Positions 55,310-63,737 of a stretch of DNA of 64,000 nucleotides are shown here, piece by piece. Both the position numbers and the translations under genes were made by a program. The DNA comes from Anaerococcus provencensis (GTDB taxonomy: Bacteria > Bacillota > Clostridia > Tissierellales > Peptoniphilaceae). Positions within the stretch are counted from its first letter, which is position 1. The number at the start of each line of letters is the position of its first letter. The notes below the pieces were generated by a model. It had not been told where the DNA came from and did not search any database. It was given only the letters and a program-made list of their open reading frames with translations. The stretch spans positions 565,299 through 629,298 of the forward strand of contig NZ_HG003686.1 in the NCBI RefSeq assembly GCF_000312365.2, given 5' to 3'.

Positions 55310-56329
55310 ATGACAGACTTACACAAATTTGACAAAGAAAGATACCTAGAAGATGGAAGAAATGCCTACAGTCAAAGAAAGGATGTAGAAAAATTAGCAG
55401 ATCAATTAGTAGATGAGGGATTTAAAAATATTTATTTAATGGGAATGGGAGGAACTGAATTTGAATTTTACCACTTTCATTATCTAATAAATAAATACTT
55501 TGATGTAGAGATTCATTTAATAAATGCTGCTGACTTTTTATTACTCGAAGATAAAAACTTTACAACAGAAAGTCTAGTTATTACTGCAAGTTCTAGTGGT
55601 AACACACCTGAATTAATAAAGGCAGCAAAATCATTCCATGAAAAAGGAATTAAAGTAGTATCATTTACCAAAGAAAAAAGCGAACTTGCAAAATATTCAA
55701 CACATGTAGTTCCTGAAGCCGCTGTGACCGGAAAAGTAGAGTTCTCATATCTATTACAAACTATACTTTTATATAGAATTTTAAATAAACTTGATCAATT
55801 TGATGAATATCCTAAGTTTGCTGATGAGCTAGAAAATATTTTTGAAGACTTACTATTGGTAAAGGAAAATTTTGAAGAAAAAGCTGATTATTGGGCTAGC
55901 AAATTATACAATGCTGAACACACAATATTTACAGCATCAGGAGCTTTATGGGGAGAATGTCTATTATACTCAATGTGCATACTAGAAGAAATGCAATGGA
56001 TAAGAACAAGACCTGTGAGCAGTTCTTTATTCTTCCATGGTACATTAGAACTTGTAGAAGACGGTGTTCCAGTATTTATCATAAAAGGAGAAGATGAATT
56101 CAGAGAACAAGATACACGTGTTGAGAACTTCTGTAGAAAAATAAACGCTGAACATTACGTTTTTGATACAGCAGAATTTGCATTAACAAGTATTTCAAAA
56201 GAATTTAGAAAATACTTAACACCATGGATAGCTACAGCGCTTTTAACTGAAAGAATGGGTGCCAACTACGAGAAATATACCAAGCATAATCTTGATTATA
56301 GAAGATACTACAGACAGTTTGATTATTAA
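55310..56329 (+). CDS. SIS-domain protein, FrlB/GfrF-like deglycase
   Basis: This 339-residue cytoplasmic enzyme has two SIS domains. Sequence features include G-M-G-G-T-E near residue 45, the sugar-phosphate loop A-S-S-S-G-N-T-P-E-L near residue 96, and a later E-E-M-Q-W-I region. It resembles FrlB-type deglycases, which split fructoselysine 6-phosphate or glucoselysine 6-phosphate into sugar 6-phosphate and lysine. It is intact, unlike its neighbour, and follows it by 18 bases with a tacggagg site. Confidence 0.82.
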   Translation: MTDLHKFDKERYLEDGRNAYSQRKDVEKLADQLVDEGFKNIYLMGMGGTEFEFYHFHYLINKYFDVEIHLINAADFLLLEDKNFTTESLVITASSSGNTPELIKAAKSFHEKGIKVVSFTKEKSELAKYSTHVVPEAAVTGKVEFSYLLQTILLYRILNKLDQFDEYPKFADELENIFEDLLLVKENFEEKADYWASKLYNAEHTIFTASGALWGECLLYSMCILEEMQWIRTRPVSSSLFFHGTLELVEDGVPVFIIKGEDEFREQDTRVENFCRKINAEHYVFDTAEFALTSISKEFRKYLTPWIATALLTERMGANYEKYTKHNLDYRRYYRQFDY

Positions 56330-56340
56330 ACAATATTATT

Positions 56341-56757
56341 ATGAAAAAAGTTTTATTAATTAGTCATGGACATATGGCTAGGGGAATTGTTAGTAGTGTT
56401 GATATTATATTAGGTAAGCAAGATAATTTAGAATACTTATCAGCTTATGTAGAAGGCGAGCCTCCTTTTGAAAATGAATTGAAAAAGATTATTGATGATA
56501 ATAGAGACAATGATTTAATAATTTTGACAGACTTACTAGGAGGCAGTGTTAATAATGAAGTTATGAGTATGGTTGATGGTAAAGATAATATTCATCTCAT
56601 AACAGGTATGAACTTAATACTTGTTATTAGTATTTTGCTAGCTGATGATAGTAATTTACCAGAACAAATTAATAAAATAATAGATGAATCAAGAAAAGGA
56701 ATAATTTATTTTAATGATTCAACTATTATACAAGATGAAGGATTGGATGATTTTTAA
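56341..56757 (+). CDS. PTS mannose-family EIIA component
   Basis: This 138-residue protein has the phosphorylated His9 in S-H-G-H-M-A-R-G and the T-D-L-L-G-G-S segment typical of EIIA-Man. It passes phosphate from HPr to EIIB. The gene begins only 11 bases after the deglycase gene and has a weak ribosome site, so coupling is likely. Confidence 0.92.
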   Translation: MKKVLLISHGHMARGIVSSVDIILGKQDNLEYLSAYVEGEPPFENELKKIIDDNRDNDLIILTDLLGGSVNNEVMSMVDGKDNIHLITGMNLILVISILLADDSNLPEQINKIIDESRKGIIYFNDSTIIQDEGLDDF

Positions 56758-56766
56758 GGTGGTAAT

Positions 56767-57237
56767 ATGATTAAATTATTAAGAATAGATCATAGATTGT
56801 TACATGGTCAGGTTGCCTTTTCTTGGGCTCAGAATTTAGACGCAAACGCAATATTATTGGCAAATGATGAACTCGTACATGATACATTAAGACAAAATGT
56901 GATTAAATTTTCTAAACCAGCAGGTGTGAAAGTTATAGCAAAAAGCATCGATGATAGTGTTGAAGCAATAAAATCTGGTGTTACAGACAAATATAATTTA
57001 TTTATTATAGTAGAAACTATTCAAGATGCTTATAAACTGGCAAAAGCAATTAATTTAAATGAAATTAATTTAGGAGGGACTTATCCACATGAAGGCTATG
57101 AAGAAATCGGAGTAGCAGTTCATGTAAATGAGGAAGATAAAGCATTACTAAGAAAGATGGTAGGCGAAGGAATTGACATTTATATTCAGGGTGTACCTTC
57201 AAATAAAAAAGAATATATTAAGGATATTTTAAAGTAG
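56767..57237 (+). CDS. PTS mannose-family EIIB component
   Basis: This 156-residue protein starts with L-L-R-I-D-H-R-L-L-H-G-Q-V; His13 in the R-L-x-H-G-Q-V motif is the expected phosphorylation site. It receives phosphate from EIIA and phosphorylates the sugar as it enters. It lies nine bases after EIIA. Confidence 0.94.
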   Translation: MIKLLRIDHRLLHGQVAFSWAQNLDANAILLANDELVHDTLRQNVIKFSKPAGVKVIAKSIDDSVEAIKSGVTDKYNLFIIVETIQDAYKLAKAINLNEINLGGTYPHEGYEEIGVAVHVNEEDKALLRKMVGEGIDIYIQGVPSNKKEYIKDILK

Positions 57238-57246
57238 GAGATATTA

Positions 57247-58038
57247 ATGATTCGAGAAGCGATATTATTATACTTAATAATGATAATAGGAAGGTCAGAG
57301 TTTTTACTTGGTACAGCGCTTATTCAAAGACCAATTATAGTTGGACCTTTAGTTGGTTTGATTTTTGGGGACCTTCAAACTGGAATGATAATGGGTGCAA
57401 CAATGGAATTAGCTTTTATAGGAGCAGTAAGTATAGGTGCTTACATACCACCTGATATGTTATCTGGAACTGTACTAGGGGTTGCATTTGCAATAACCTC
57501 AGGAAGAGGGCCAGAAGCAGCTCTAACATTAGGAATGCCAATTGCAACCCTAATGTTAGCGTTAAGATCCGTTATTGGAGAGCCTATTAAAGTAGGGCTT
57601 GCTCACTTAGCTGATAAGCATGTGGCAGAAGGTAATTATAGAATGTTTACAACTGATGTAATTATATTTCCTTTACTAATTGAAATGGTTATTGCTCTAG
57701 TTGTACCATTTGCATATTATTTTGGTAGCGATGCTGTAACAAATGCATTAAGTGTTTTGCCAGAGTTCGTTATAACAGGTATTGAAATTGCTACTGGTTT
57801 ATTACCAGCTCTTGGGTTTGCTATGCTAGCTCAAATGATAATGAATAAAAGAGTTGCTCCATTTTTCTTTTTCGGATTTTTCTTAGTTAGTTACTTTGCT
57901 GATTCTGGCTTAACTACTACTGGAGTAGCTATATTTGCATTCATCATAGCAGCTATCATGTATTATTCAGATGATAAAAAATCAGTAACTGAAAGTACTG
58001 TAATTGAAGATGAGGGGTATGTTTTAGATGAGTTTTAA
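57247..58038 (+). CDS. PTS mannose-family EIIC component
   Basis: This 263-residue membrane protein is the EIIC permease, with the signature region G-A-T-M-E-L-A-F-I-G-A-V-S-I-G-A and P-P-D. It forms the transport path together with EIID, whose start overlaps its stop by 11 bases. Confidence 0.94.
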   Translation: MIREAILLYLIMIIGRSEFLLGTALIQRPIIVGPLVGLIFGDLQTGMIMGATMELAFIGAVSIGAYIPPDMLSGTVLGVAFAITSGRGPEAALTLGMPIATLMLALRSVIGEPIKVGLAHLADKHVAEGNYRMFTTDVIIFPLLIEMVIALVVPFAYYFGSDAVTNALSVLPEFVITGIEIATGLLPALGFAMLAQMIMNKRVAPFFFFGFFLVSYFADSGLTTTGVAIFAFIIAAIMYYSDDKKSVTESTVIEDEGYVLDEF

Positions 58039-58861
58039 AGAAATAAAAAATAAAGATAGCATAATTACAGAAAAAGATTTATCGAACTTAGCCTTAAGAT
58101 CCATACCTATGGAACATTCTTGGAACTATGAAAGAATGATGCACATGGGTTATGCACGGGCTTTAATGCCTATCTTAAAGAAATTATATCCAAAAGATGA
58201 GGATTTTAGAGAGGCCTTACAAAGGCACTTAGAATTCTATAACACTACTCCATTTATAATCACATTTCCACTTGGAATATCTGCAGCGATGGAAGAAGAG
58301 AGATCAACCAGTGTTGATACCTTTGATACAAAGTCCATATCAGACGTAAAAACTGCTTTAATGGGTCCTTTAGCTGGCATAGGTGATTCAATATTTTGGG
58401 GAACACTTAGAATAATTGCTACAGGTATAGGTACATCCCTAGCTCTACAAGGCAATTTACTTGGTCCACTACTATTTTTTCTAGTATGGAACGTGCCTCA
58501 TTGGATTTCCAGATATATTTTATCTTTTGTCGGATTTAACTTAGGTACTGAAGTTATTACCAAGGCTAACCAAAAAGGTGTTATGGATAAGATAACACGT
58601 GCAGCCAGTGTAGTAGGGCTTTCTGTTGCAGGTGCAATGACAGCAGAAATGGTTAATGTAAACATACCTATAGCGATAGGTGCTGGAGAGAATGCAACCA
58701 CCGTTCAAGCTATACTTGATGGTATCATACCTGGTATACCTAAACTATTAGTATTCTGGTTAGCATATAGACTACTAAAGAGAAAAACAAGTCCACTATT
58801 AATAATGTTAATAATGTTAGTACTTGGAATTGCCGGTGCATATTTTGGATTCTTAGGATAA
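58028..58861 (+). CDS. PTS mannose-family EIID component
   Basis: This 277-residue membrane protein shows the EIID blocks E-H-S-W-N-Y-E-R-M, the L-E-F-Y-N-T-T-P-F-I region and G-P-L-A-G-I-G-D-S-I-F-W-G-T. It completes the A-B-C-D set. The substrate is probably a glycated amino acid (fructosyl- or glucosyl-lysine type), inferred from the two deglycase genes in the operon; other amino sugars remain possible. Confidence 0.94.
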   Translation: MSFKEIKNKDSIITEKDLSNLALRSIPMEHSWNYERMMHMGYARALMPILKKLYPKDEDFREALQRHLEFYNTTPFIITFPLGISAAMEEERSTSVDTFDTKSISDVKTALMGPLAGIGDSIFWGTLRIIATGIGTSLALQGNLLGPLLFFLVWNVPHWISRYILSFVGFNLGTEVITKANQKGVMDKITRAASVVGLSVAGAMTAEMVNVNIPIAIGAGENATTVQAILDGIIPGIPKLLVFWLAYRLLKRKTSPLLIMLIMLVLGIAGAYFGFLG

Positions 58862-58869
58862 ACGAGACT

Positions 58870-58895
58870 ACCCTTGATTTAATCAAGGGTTTTTC
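58870..58895 (+). terminator. Terminator of the PTS operon
   Basis: acccttga (58870-58877) pairs with tcaagggt (58883-58890), followed by a T-run. Confidence 0.88.
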
Positions 58896-59004
58896 CTATT
58901 AAATTTTAATTTATTGCGTAATTATATTTTATAGACAATTACTAATTTTTTTAATAATATATATGATAAGAGAAAAATTAAAATTTATAATAAGGAGGAA
59001 TTAT

Positions 59005-59612
59005 ATGGAGCGAAATTTAAATGTGAAAAAGACTCCTAGTTTTGACCTGAACCCGTAAACACGGAATAATTTAATAATAGTTTAAGGGGCTTAATAGTAC
59101 TTGGCATATTTCCAAGTTTTCTTGCAAGCATAAAAGTATTGATAACAAAGTTTTATGATAAAAATCCAAATACACTTCAATACGAATTTACAGAGACCTA
59201 TAAAAAATATTTTAAAATATCAAATATCAAAGGTTGGATAAATGCATTTTTTTCTAGTATTTTAATTTTTGATTATAATATAAATCAAAAGTTCTTAGAA
59301 AATAATTTATTAAGGATTATTTTGCTAGTTCTAATTCTATTAACTTTAATTATAATTAGTCATTCACCTATAACAATTTTGAGATTTGATCTAGAAATCA
59401 AAGTTTATTTTATCCAATCCATATTAATAAGCCTTAGCTCTCTTTTTGAGCTCATATCATTACTTATAAGCCTATTATTAATAGAACAAATTTTTTTAAG
59501 ATATCCAATATTAATATTACTATTGGGAATTCCTATATTGGCAATAACCTTTGCTTACTTTTCCAATAGCTCTGTTGATAAGGTAAAAGTAAAGAGGCAA
59601 AATGATGGCTGA
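59005..59612 (+). pseudogene. Decayed membrane protein gene
   Basis: A strong taaggagg site leads to ATG 59005, but the frame ends after 17 codons at 59056-59058. Further on, in another frame, an open stretch from about 59070 to 59612 encodes hydrophobic helices (G-L-I-V-L-G-I-F-P-S-F near the start, then at least three more). No good start or ribosome site serves the second part; a TTG at 59139 is the first candidate. This looks like one gene broken by at least one frameshift and stop. The family is not recognised. The 3' end overlaps the DUF503 gene. Confidence 0.5.
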
Positions 59613-59889
59613 TAGGGCGTATGTATTTTTAATGGAAATTGAATTTAGGATTGATGGGGCTTTTTCACTTAAAGATAAGAAAAAAGTTATAAAATCAATT
59701 ATAGATTATGCAAGAAACACCCTAAAGATTTCATCAGCAGAAATATCTAACAATGATATGAAAAATTTTGCTCACCTAAGGTTTGTTACAATATCAAATG
59801 ATAGGCAAACTTCAAAATATATTTTGGAAAACTTATTTAGGCGTATAGATCAAAATTATCCAGTGGAAATTATAAAATTTTTTATATAA
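59605..59889 (+). CDS. DUF503 family protein
   Basis: This protein of about 94 residues has the DUF503 pattern: a short first strand, then S-L-K-D-K-K-K-V-I-K-S-I-I-D-Y-A-R, and later F-V-T-I-S-N-D-R. YlxP-like members often sit near infB/rbfA and may be linked to ribosome biogenesis; that context is not present here. The second of two adjacent ATGs (59602 or 59605) is chosen, without strong evidence. It overlaps the decayed membrane gene. Confidence 0.8.
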   Translation: MADRAYVFLMEIEFRIDGAFSLKDKKKVIKSIIDYARNTLKISSAEISNNDMKNFAHLRFVTISNDRQTSKYILENLFRRIDQNYPVEIIKFFI

Positions 59890-59903
59890 GAAATATAAAT
59901 CTT

Positions 59904-59942
59904 AAGATAGGGTATGATATATCATATACCTATCTTTTTTAC
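59904..59942 (+). terminator. Terminator after DUF503
   Basis: aagatagggtatgat (59904-59918) pairs with atcatatacctatctt (59921-59936) with one bulge, followed by a T-run. Confidence 0.82.
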
Positions 59943-59960
59943 TTTGCGAAAGGAGACAAA

Positions 59961-60311
59961 ATGAAATTAATTTGTTATAAGAGATGTACAACATGCAAGG
60001 GTGTTGAAAAAATGTTAGAAGAAAAAAATATTTCCTATGAATATAGGGATATCAAGGAAGATAATCCAACAGCAAGCGAACTAAAAGAATGGCATGAAAA
60101 AACAGGCCTTCCAATCAAGAGATTTTTCAATACTTCTGGCAAAATCTATAGGGAAGAAAATATAAAAGATAAATTGCCAAATCTTACAAATGATGAGGCT
60201 TACGAACTTCTTGCAAAAGACGGTATGCTTGTGAAAAGACCTATTTTATTTACAGATGATGGGGAAATTTATGTTGGCCCTGATGTAAAAAAATACATCG
60301 AGACCTTGTAG
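59961..60311 (+). CDS. ArsC/Spx-family protein
   Basis: This 116-residue thioredoxin-fold protein has C-T-T-C at residues 9-12 and the family's K-R-P-I-L region (about 92-96). It is closer to YffB/ArsC-like reductases and Spx-type redox regulators than to true arsenate reductases; no ars genes are nearby. A gcgaaaggaga site precedes the ATG. The methionine sulfoxide reductase gene starts nine bases after its stop, so both may respond to oxidative stress. Confidence 0.85.
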   Translation: MKLICYKRCTTCKGVEKMLEEKNISYEYRDIKEDNPTASELKEWHEKTGLPIKRFFNTSGKIYREENIKDKLPNLTNDEAYELLAKDGMLVKRPILFTDDGEIYVGPDVKKYIETL

Positions 60312-60319
60312 GTGATGAG

Positions 60320-60805
60320 ATGACTTTTACTCTTAGAGGTATGGATAATATGGATGATAAAGCTCGCATGGCCGAGCTTTTAAATTTTGTCAAAATACAA
60401 GTAGAAGATGAAAAAGATAAGCTTGCACTTATGAGCAATATTTCTGCCTTTATAATGTCGTCTACAAGAAATCTCAACTGGGCAGGATTTTATTTACTAA
60501 GAAATGGAGAACTGGTTTTAGGACCCTTCCAAGGACTGCCTGCTTGCACTAGGTTAACATTGTATAAGGGAGTGTGTGCCAAGGCCTTTAATGATAAAAA
60601 AATTACAAAAGTAGATGATATCCATGAATTTGCCGAACACATAGCTTGTGATAGTGCATCAGAAAGCGAGCTTGTTATACCCTTATTTAGGGATGGCAAA
60701 GTTTATGGAGTACTGGACTTGGATAGCCCAAGCAAAAATCGCTTCAATCACCTAGAAGTAGAAACTTTTGATAAGCTAGCTAGGTTAATAGAAAAATATT
60801 TATAG
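60320..60805 (+). CDS. Free methionine-(R)-sulfoxide reductase (GAF domain)
   Basis: This 161-residue single GAF-domain enzyme has the fRMsr pattern: N-W-A-G-F-Y, G-P-F-Q-G-L-P-A-C, Y-K-G-V-C-A and H-I-A-C-D-S-A-S-E-S-E. The three cysteines of the catalytic set are present (in P-A-C-T, G-V-C and I-A-C-D). It reduces free methionine-R-sulfoxide in the cytoplasm. It is co-directional with the ArsC/Spx-like gene. Confidence 0.92.
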   Translation: MTFTLRGMDNMDDKARMAELLNFVKIQVEDEKDKLALMSNISAFIMSSTRNLNWAGFYLLRNGELVLGPFQGLPACTRLTLYKGVCAKAFNDKKITKVDDIHEFAEHIACDSASESELVIPLFRDGKVYGVLDLDSPSKNRFNHLEVETFDKLARLIEKYL

Positions 60806-60866
60806 TCTTTTTATGGTATTATAATTCATTTCATGATATAATTATTCATTATGAAAGAAGGATACT

Positions 60867-62225
60867 ATGAAAAAGACTTTAAATTTTAAACAGATTCTAC
60901 TTATAGGATCGCTTTTATTTGGACTATTTTTTGGAGCAGGAAACTTGATATTTCCACTAAAAATGGGCCAAGATGCCGGATCTAATATAGGACCTGTTAC
61001 TTTGGGATTTTTATTATCAGGTGTAGGACTTCCAATATTGGGTGTTGTGGCTGCAGCCATGTCTGATAGCCAGTCACTTTTTGATATAGCAGTGCCTGCA
61101 GGTAAGAAATTCGCATACTTTTTTACAATTTTACTATACTTAACCATAGGACCAGGATTTGCTATTCCACGTACATCCACAGTTTCCTATGAAGTATCAT
61201 TTGGATCATTTTCTATTAACCAAAGCTTGGGGTTATTTATCTTTTCATTGATATTTTTTGTCCTAGCCTTGCACTTCGCTCTTAACAAGGGAAAACTTAT
61301 CGATACTATAGGCAAGTATTTGACGCCTATATTTCTTGTATTGTTGGGGGTGCTGGTTTTACTGGGGATATTTAAACCTATGGGTCCACTTGGGGCAATT
61401 GAGCCTACTAAAAATTATCTAAGTTCTCCATTTTTAAAGGGAGTAATTGATGGTTATAATACATTAGATGCTCCAGCATCTCTGGCTTTTGCTGTTATCA
61501 TTATAGGAGCTATCAAGTCTTTTGGACTTACGGATCCACAAAATATAGCCAAGCAAACACTAAAGGCAGGACTTGTATGCCTATTAGCCATGGGCCTTGT
61601 TTATGTATCTTTGGCTTTGCTCGGAGCTAGTTCAACAAATATAATGGAGCCTGTAGCAAACGGAGCTATAATCCTTGCTGAGATAAGCAAGTACTATTTG
61701 GGAGATATAGGCCACATCCTACTTTCCTTGATTGTTATAGTTGCATGCCTTAAGACATCGATAGGGTTAATATCAGCTTGTTCAGAAATGTTTAGTGAAA
61801 TCCTAAGTTTTGATATATCTTATGAAAAGTACTGCTATATATTTGCAATCATCTCATTCGCTATTGCAAATCTTGGCCTTGAAACGATAATAAGCTTATC
61901 ACTTCCAGTCTTGCTATTTTTGTACCCACTATCCATAGTTTTGATAATTTTATCAATGCTATCAGTAAAAATAGGCAAAAATGAGACAGTTTACAAATGG
62001 ACAATTGGATTAACTGCATTTGCGGCTATTTTTGACTTGCTAAAGGCAAGCCCATTTGCAAAATTCGATTTGCTTGTAAATATCCTAAAGTTTCCAGAAA
62101 ATTTCCTCCCTGGCTTTGACCTAGGATTTGCATGGATAATACCAGCAGCTATAGGCTTTGCAATAGGAATAATCATTGATAAATCAAAGAAAAATAGTAA
62201 GGTAACTAAGACTACTGGCGAGTAA
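60867..62225 (+). CDS. brnQ: Branched-chain amino acid transporter BrnQ
   Basis: This 452-residue membrane protein has about twelve helices and the family start L-F-G-L-F-F-G-A-G-N-L-I-F-P. It imports leucine, isoleucine and valine with sodium. The ATG follows a gaaagga site. The stop codon lies in the loop of its terminator. Confidence 0.95.
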   Translation: MKKTLNFKQILLIGSLLFGLFFGAGNLIFPLKMGQDAGSNIGPVTLGFLLSGVGLPILGVVAAAMSDSQSLFDIAVPAGKKFAYFFTILLYLTIGPGFAIPRTSTVSYEVSFGSFSINQSLGLFIFSLIFFVLALHFALNKGKLIDTIGKYLTPIFLVLLGVLVLLGIFKPMGPLGAIEPTKNYLSSPFLKGVIDGYNTLDAPASLAFAVIIIGAIKSFGLTDPQNIAKQTLKAGLVCLLAMGLVYVSLALLGASSTNIMEPVANGAIILAEISKYYLGDIGHILLSLIVIVACLKTSIGLISACSEMFSEILSFDISYEKYCYIFAIISFAIANLGLETIISLSLPVLLFLYPLSIVLIILSMLSVKIGKNETVYKWTIGLTAFAAIFDLLKASPFAKFDLLVNILKFPENFLPGFDLGFAWIIPAAIGFAIGIIIDKSKKNSKVTKTTGE

Positions 62226-62241
62226 AATTGCCAGTTTTTTT
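62214..62241 (+). terminator. Terminator of brnQ
   Basis: ctggc (62215-62219) pairs with gccag (62230-62234), followed by a run of T. It spans the end of the gene. Confidence 0.75.
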
Positions 62242-62253
62242 AAGGAGAATTTT

Positions 62254-62883
62254 ATGAGATTGAGATTTAAACCAAATGCAATTCCTGAGATGAAGGAAAA
62301 TGACAAGATATATTTTTATCCCAAAGATATGAGGGGAAAATGGGCAAGTGTTTTTGCCAATGACAACCCTATCTATCTAGAAATTGGAGCTGGAAAAGGG
62401 GATTTTATCATAGAAATGGCAAAAAGATATCCTAATATCAATTTTATTGCTCTTGAGATGAATACAAATGCCTTTGTAATTGCCAGTAGGAAAATTGAAG
62501 AAGAGGGTCTAACAAATGTGATAGGCCTTGTTGACTATGCAGAAGACTTGGAAGAAGCTTTTGATGAGGGTGAGATTGACCGTATATACATAAACTTTTC
62601 GACACCTTGGCCAAAGACTAGGCACCACAAGAGAAGGCTAAGTCATCCTAGATTTTTGGAGATATATAAGAAGATTATGGTTCCTTGTGGTATAGTTGAG
62701 CAAAAAACTGATGATAGACCATTTTTTGACGATTCACTAAAATATTTTGAAGATTTTGATATGGAAATATTGGAATATGACTATGATCTTGCCGAAGAAG
62801 ATTCTATCGTGACAGAATACGAAAGAAAATGGAGAGATAGGGGCATTCCAATTAATTATGCAAAGGCAAAATTTAAGAATTAA
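62254..62883 (+). CDS. trmB: tRNA (guanine-N7-)-methyltransferase TrmB
   Basis: This 209-residue enzyme methylates G46 of tRNA using S-adenosylmethionine. It has the SAM site E-I-G-A-G-K-G-D-F, the acidic E-M-N-T-N, and F-S-T-P-W-P-K-T-R-H-H-K-R-R-L, in which the usual D-P-W-P aspartate is replaced by threonine. The length is normal. It follows the brnQ terminator with a taaggaga site. Confidence 0.95.
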   Translation: MRLRFKPNAIPEMKENDKIYFYPKDMRGKWASVFANDNPIYLEIGAGKGDFIIEMAKRYPNINFIALEMNTNAFVIASRKIEEEGLTNVIGLVDYAEDLEEAFDEGEIDRIYINFSTPWPKTRHHKRRLSHPRFLEIYKKIMVPCGIVEQKTDDRPFFDDSLKYFEDFDMEILEYDYDLAEEDSIVTEYERKWRDRGIPINYAKAKFKN

Positions 62884-62954
62884 TAAAATAAAATTTGATT
62901 TCTTGAAAAATATAGTATATTATATTTGAAATATGAGAAAAGGAATGATAATAA

Positions 62955-63569
62955 ATGAATAAAAAAGAAAAAAGAGGACTCAAACAAGGTCTGATTGGGA
63001 GCCTTATAATAGCTATTATTTTAATAGGCGGCAGCATCTATGTCAAAAACAACTTTGTTCCAAAAGAAGAAACCCTTATTAGTTCCGAAACAGTTGAATC
63101 TTCGCTCAAAGAAGCCAAGGAGCTAACCACTCTCAAATACCACTACAAAAATATAGCATCTTTTGAAAATAGCCAAGAATTTCAAGGTTTCAAATTACCA
63201 TTTACTACAAAAAGATTTTTGTATACTTACGAGGGCGTAATTCACGCTGGCGTGGACCTAGACAAGGCAAAGGTGGATGTTAATAACGAAGATAAAACAG
63301 TTAGCGTCACTTTACCAAAATCCAAGATTTTAAGTCACGATATTGACGAGAAGTCTGTGATGATCTATGATGAGAAGAATTCAATTTTTAATCCCTTAGA
63401 CCTAGAAGATTATTCTAATTTTAGAAAAGAAGAAGAAGCAAAGGTAGAAAAAGAAGCGGTTGACAAGGGTTTGTTGACCGAAGCTGATGAACAAACCAAA
63501 AAAGCTGTAGAAGATATTTTAAATATCAACCCAGAAATAGCAGAACATTATACAATAAATGTAAAATAG
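62955..63569 (+). CDS. DUF4230 membrane-anchored protein
   Basis: This 204-residue protein has a basic N-terminus, one membrane helix (about 13-30) and an extracytoplasmic DUF4230 domain (about 45-170). It contains Y-H-Y-K-N-I and the strand-rich V-S-V-T-L-P-K-S-K-I-L segment that marks the family. The function is unknown. The C-terminal part is acidic and helical. Its stop touches the end of the IS1182-like element. Confidence 0.85.
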   Translation: MNKKEKRGLKQGLIGSLIIAIILIGGSIYVKNNFVPKEETLISSETVESSLKEAKELTTLKYHYKNIASFENSQEFQGFKLPFTTKRFLYTYEGVIHAGVDLDKAKVDVNNEDKTVSVTLPKSKILSHDIDEKSVMIYDEKNSIFNPLDLEDYSNFRKEEEAKVEKEAVDKGLLTEADEQTKKAVEDILNINPEIAEHYTINVK

Positions 63570-63570
63570 G

Positions 63571-63617
63571 GTGGTGTTGCAGAATAGGAAAATCTATTCT
63601 GCTCATCACTTTTTTTA
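63571..63617 (+). terminator. Terminator after the DUF4230 gene
   Basis: gcagaatag (63579-63587) pairs with ctattctgc (63594-63602), with further pairing of ggtg to catc, then a T-run. The same bases form the proposed end of the insertion element. Confidence 0.8.
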
Positions 63618-63737
63618 TTGTATATTTATATCAAGCCATAATATTCTGTACAGTTTTTAAACATGAGGATAAATTTTTCCACATTTTCTTTAAAATTAGG
63701 CTCAAGTAATAGAGCTCCTCATTTTAATATTTTTTTC

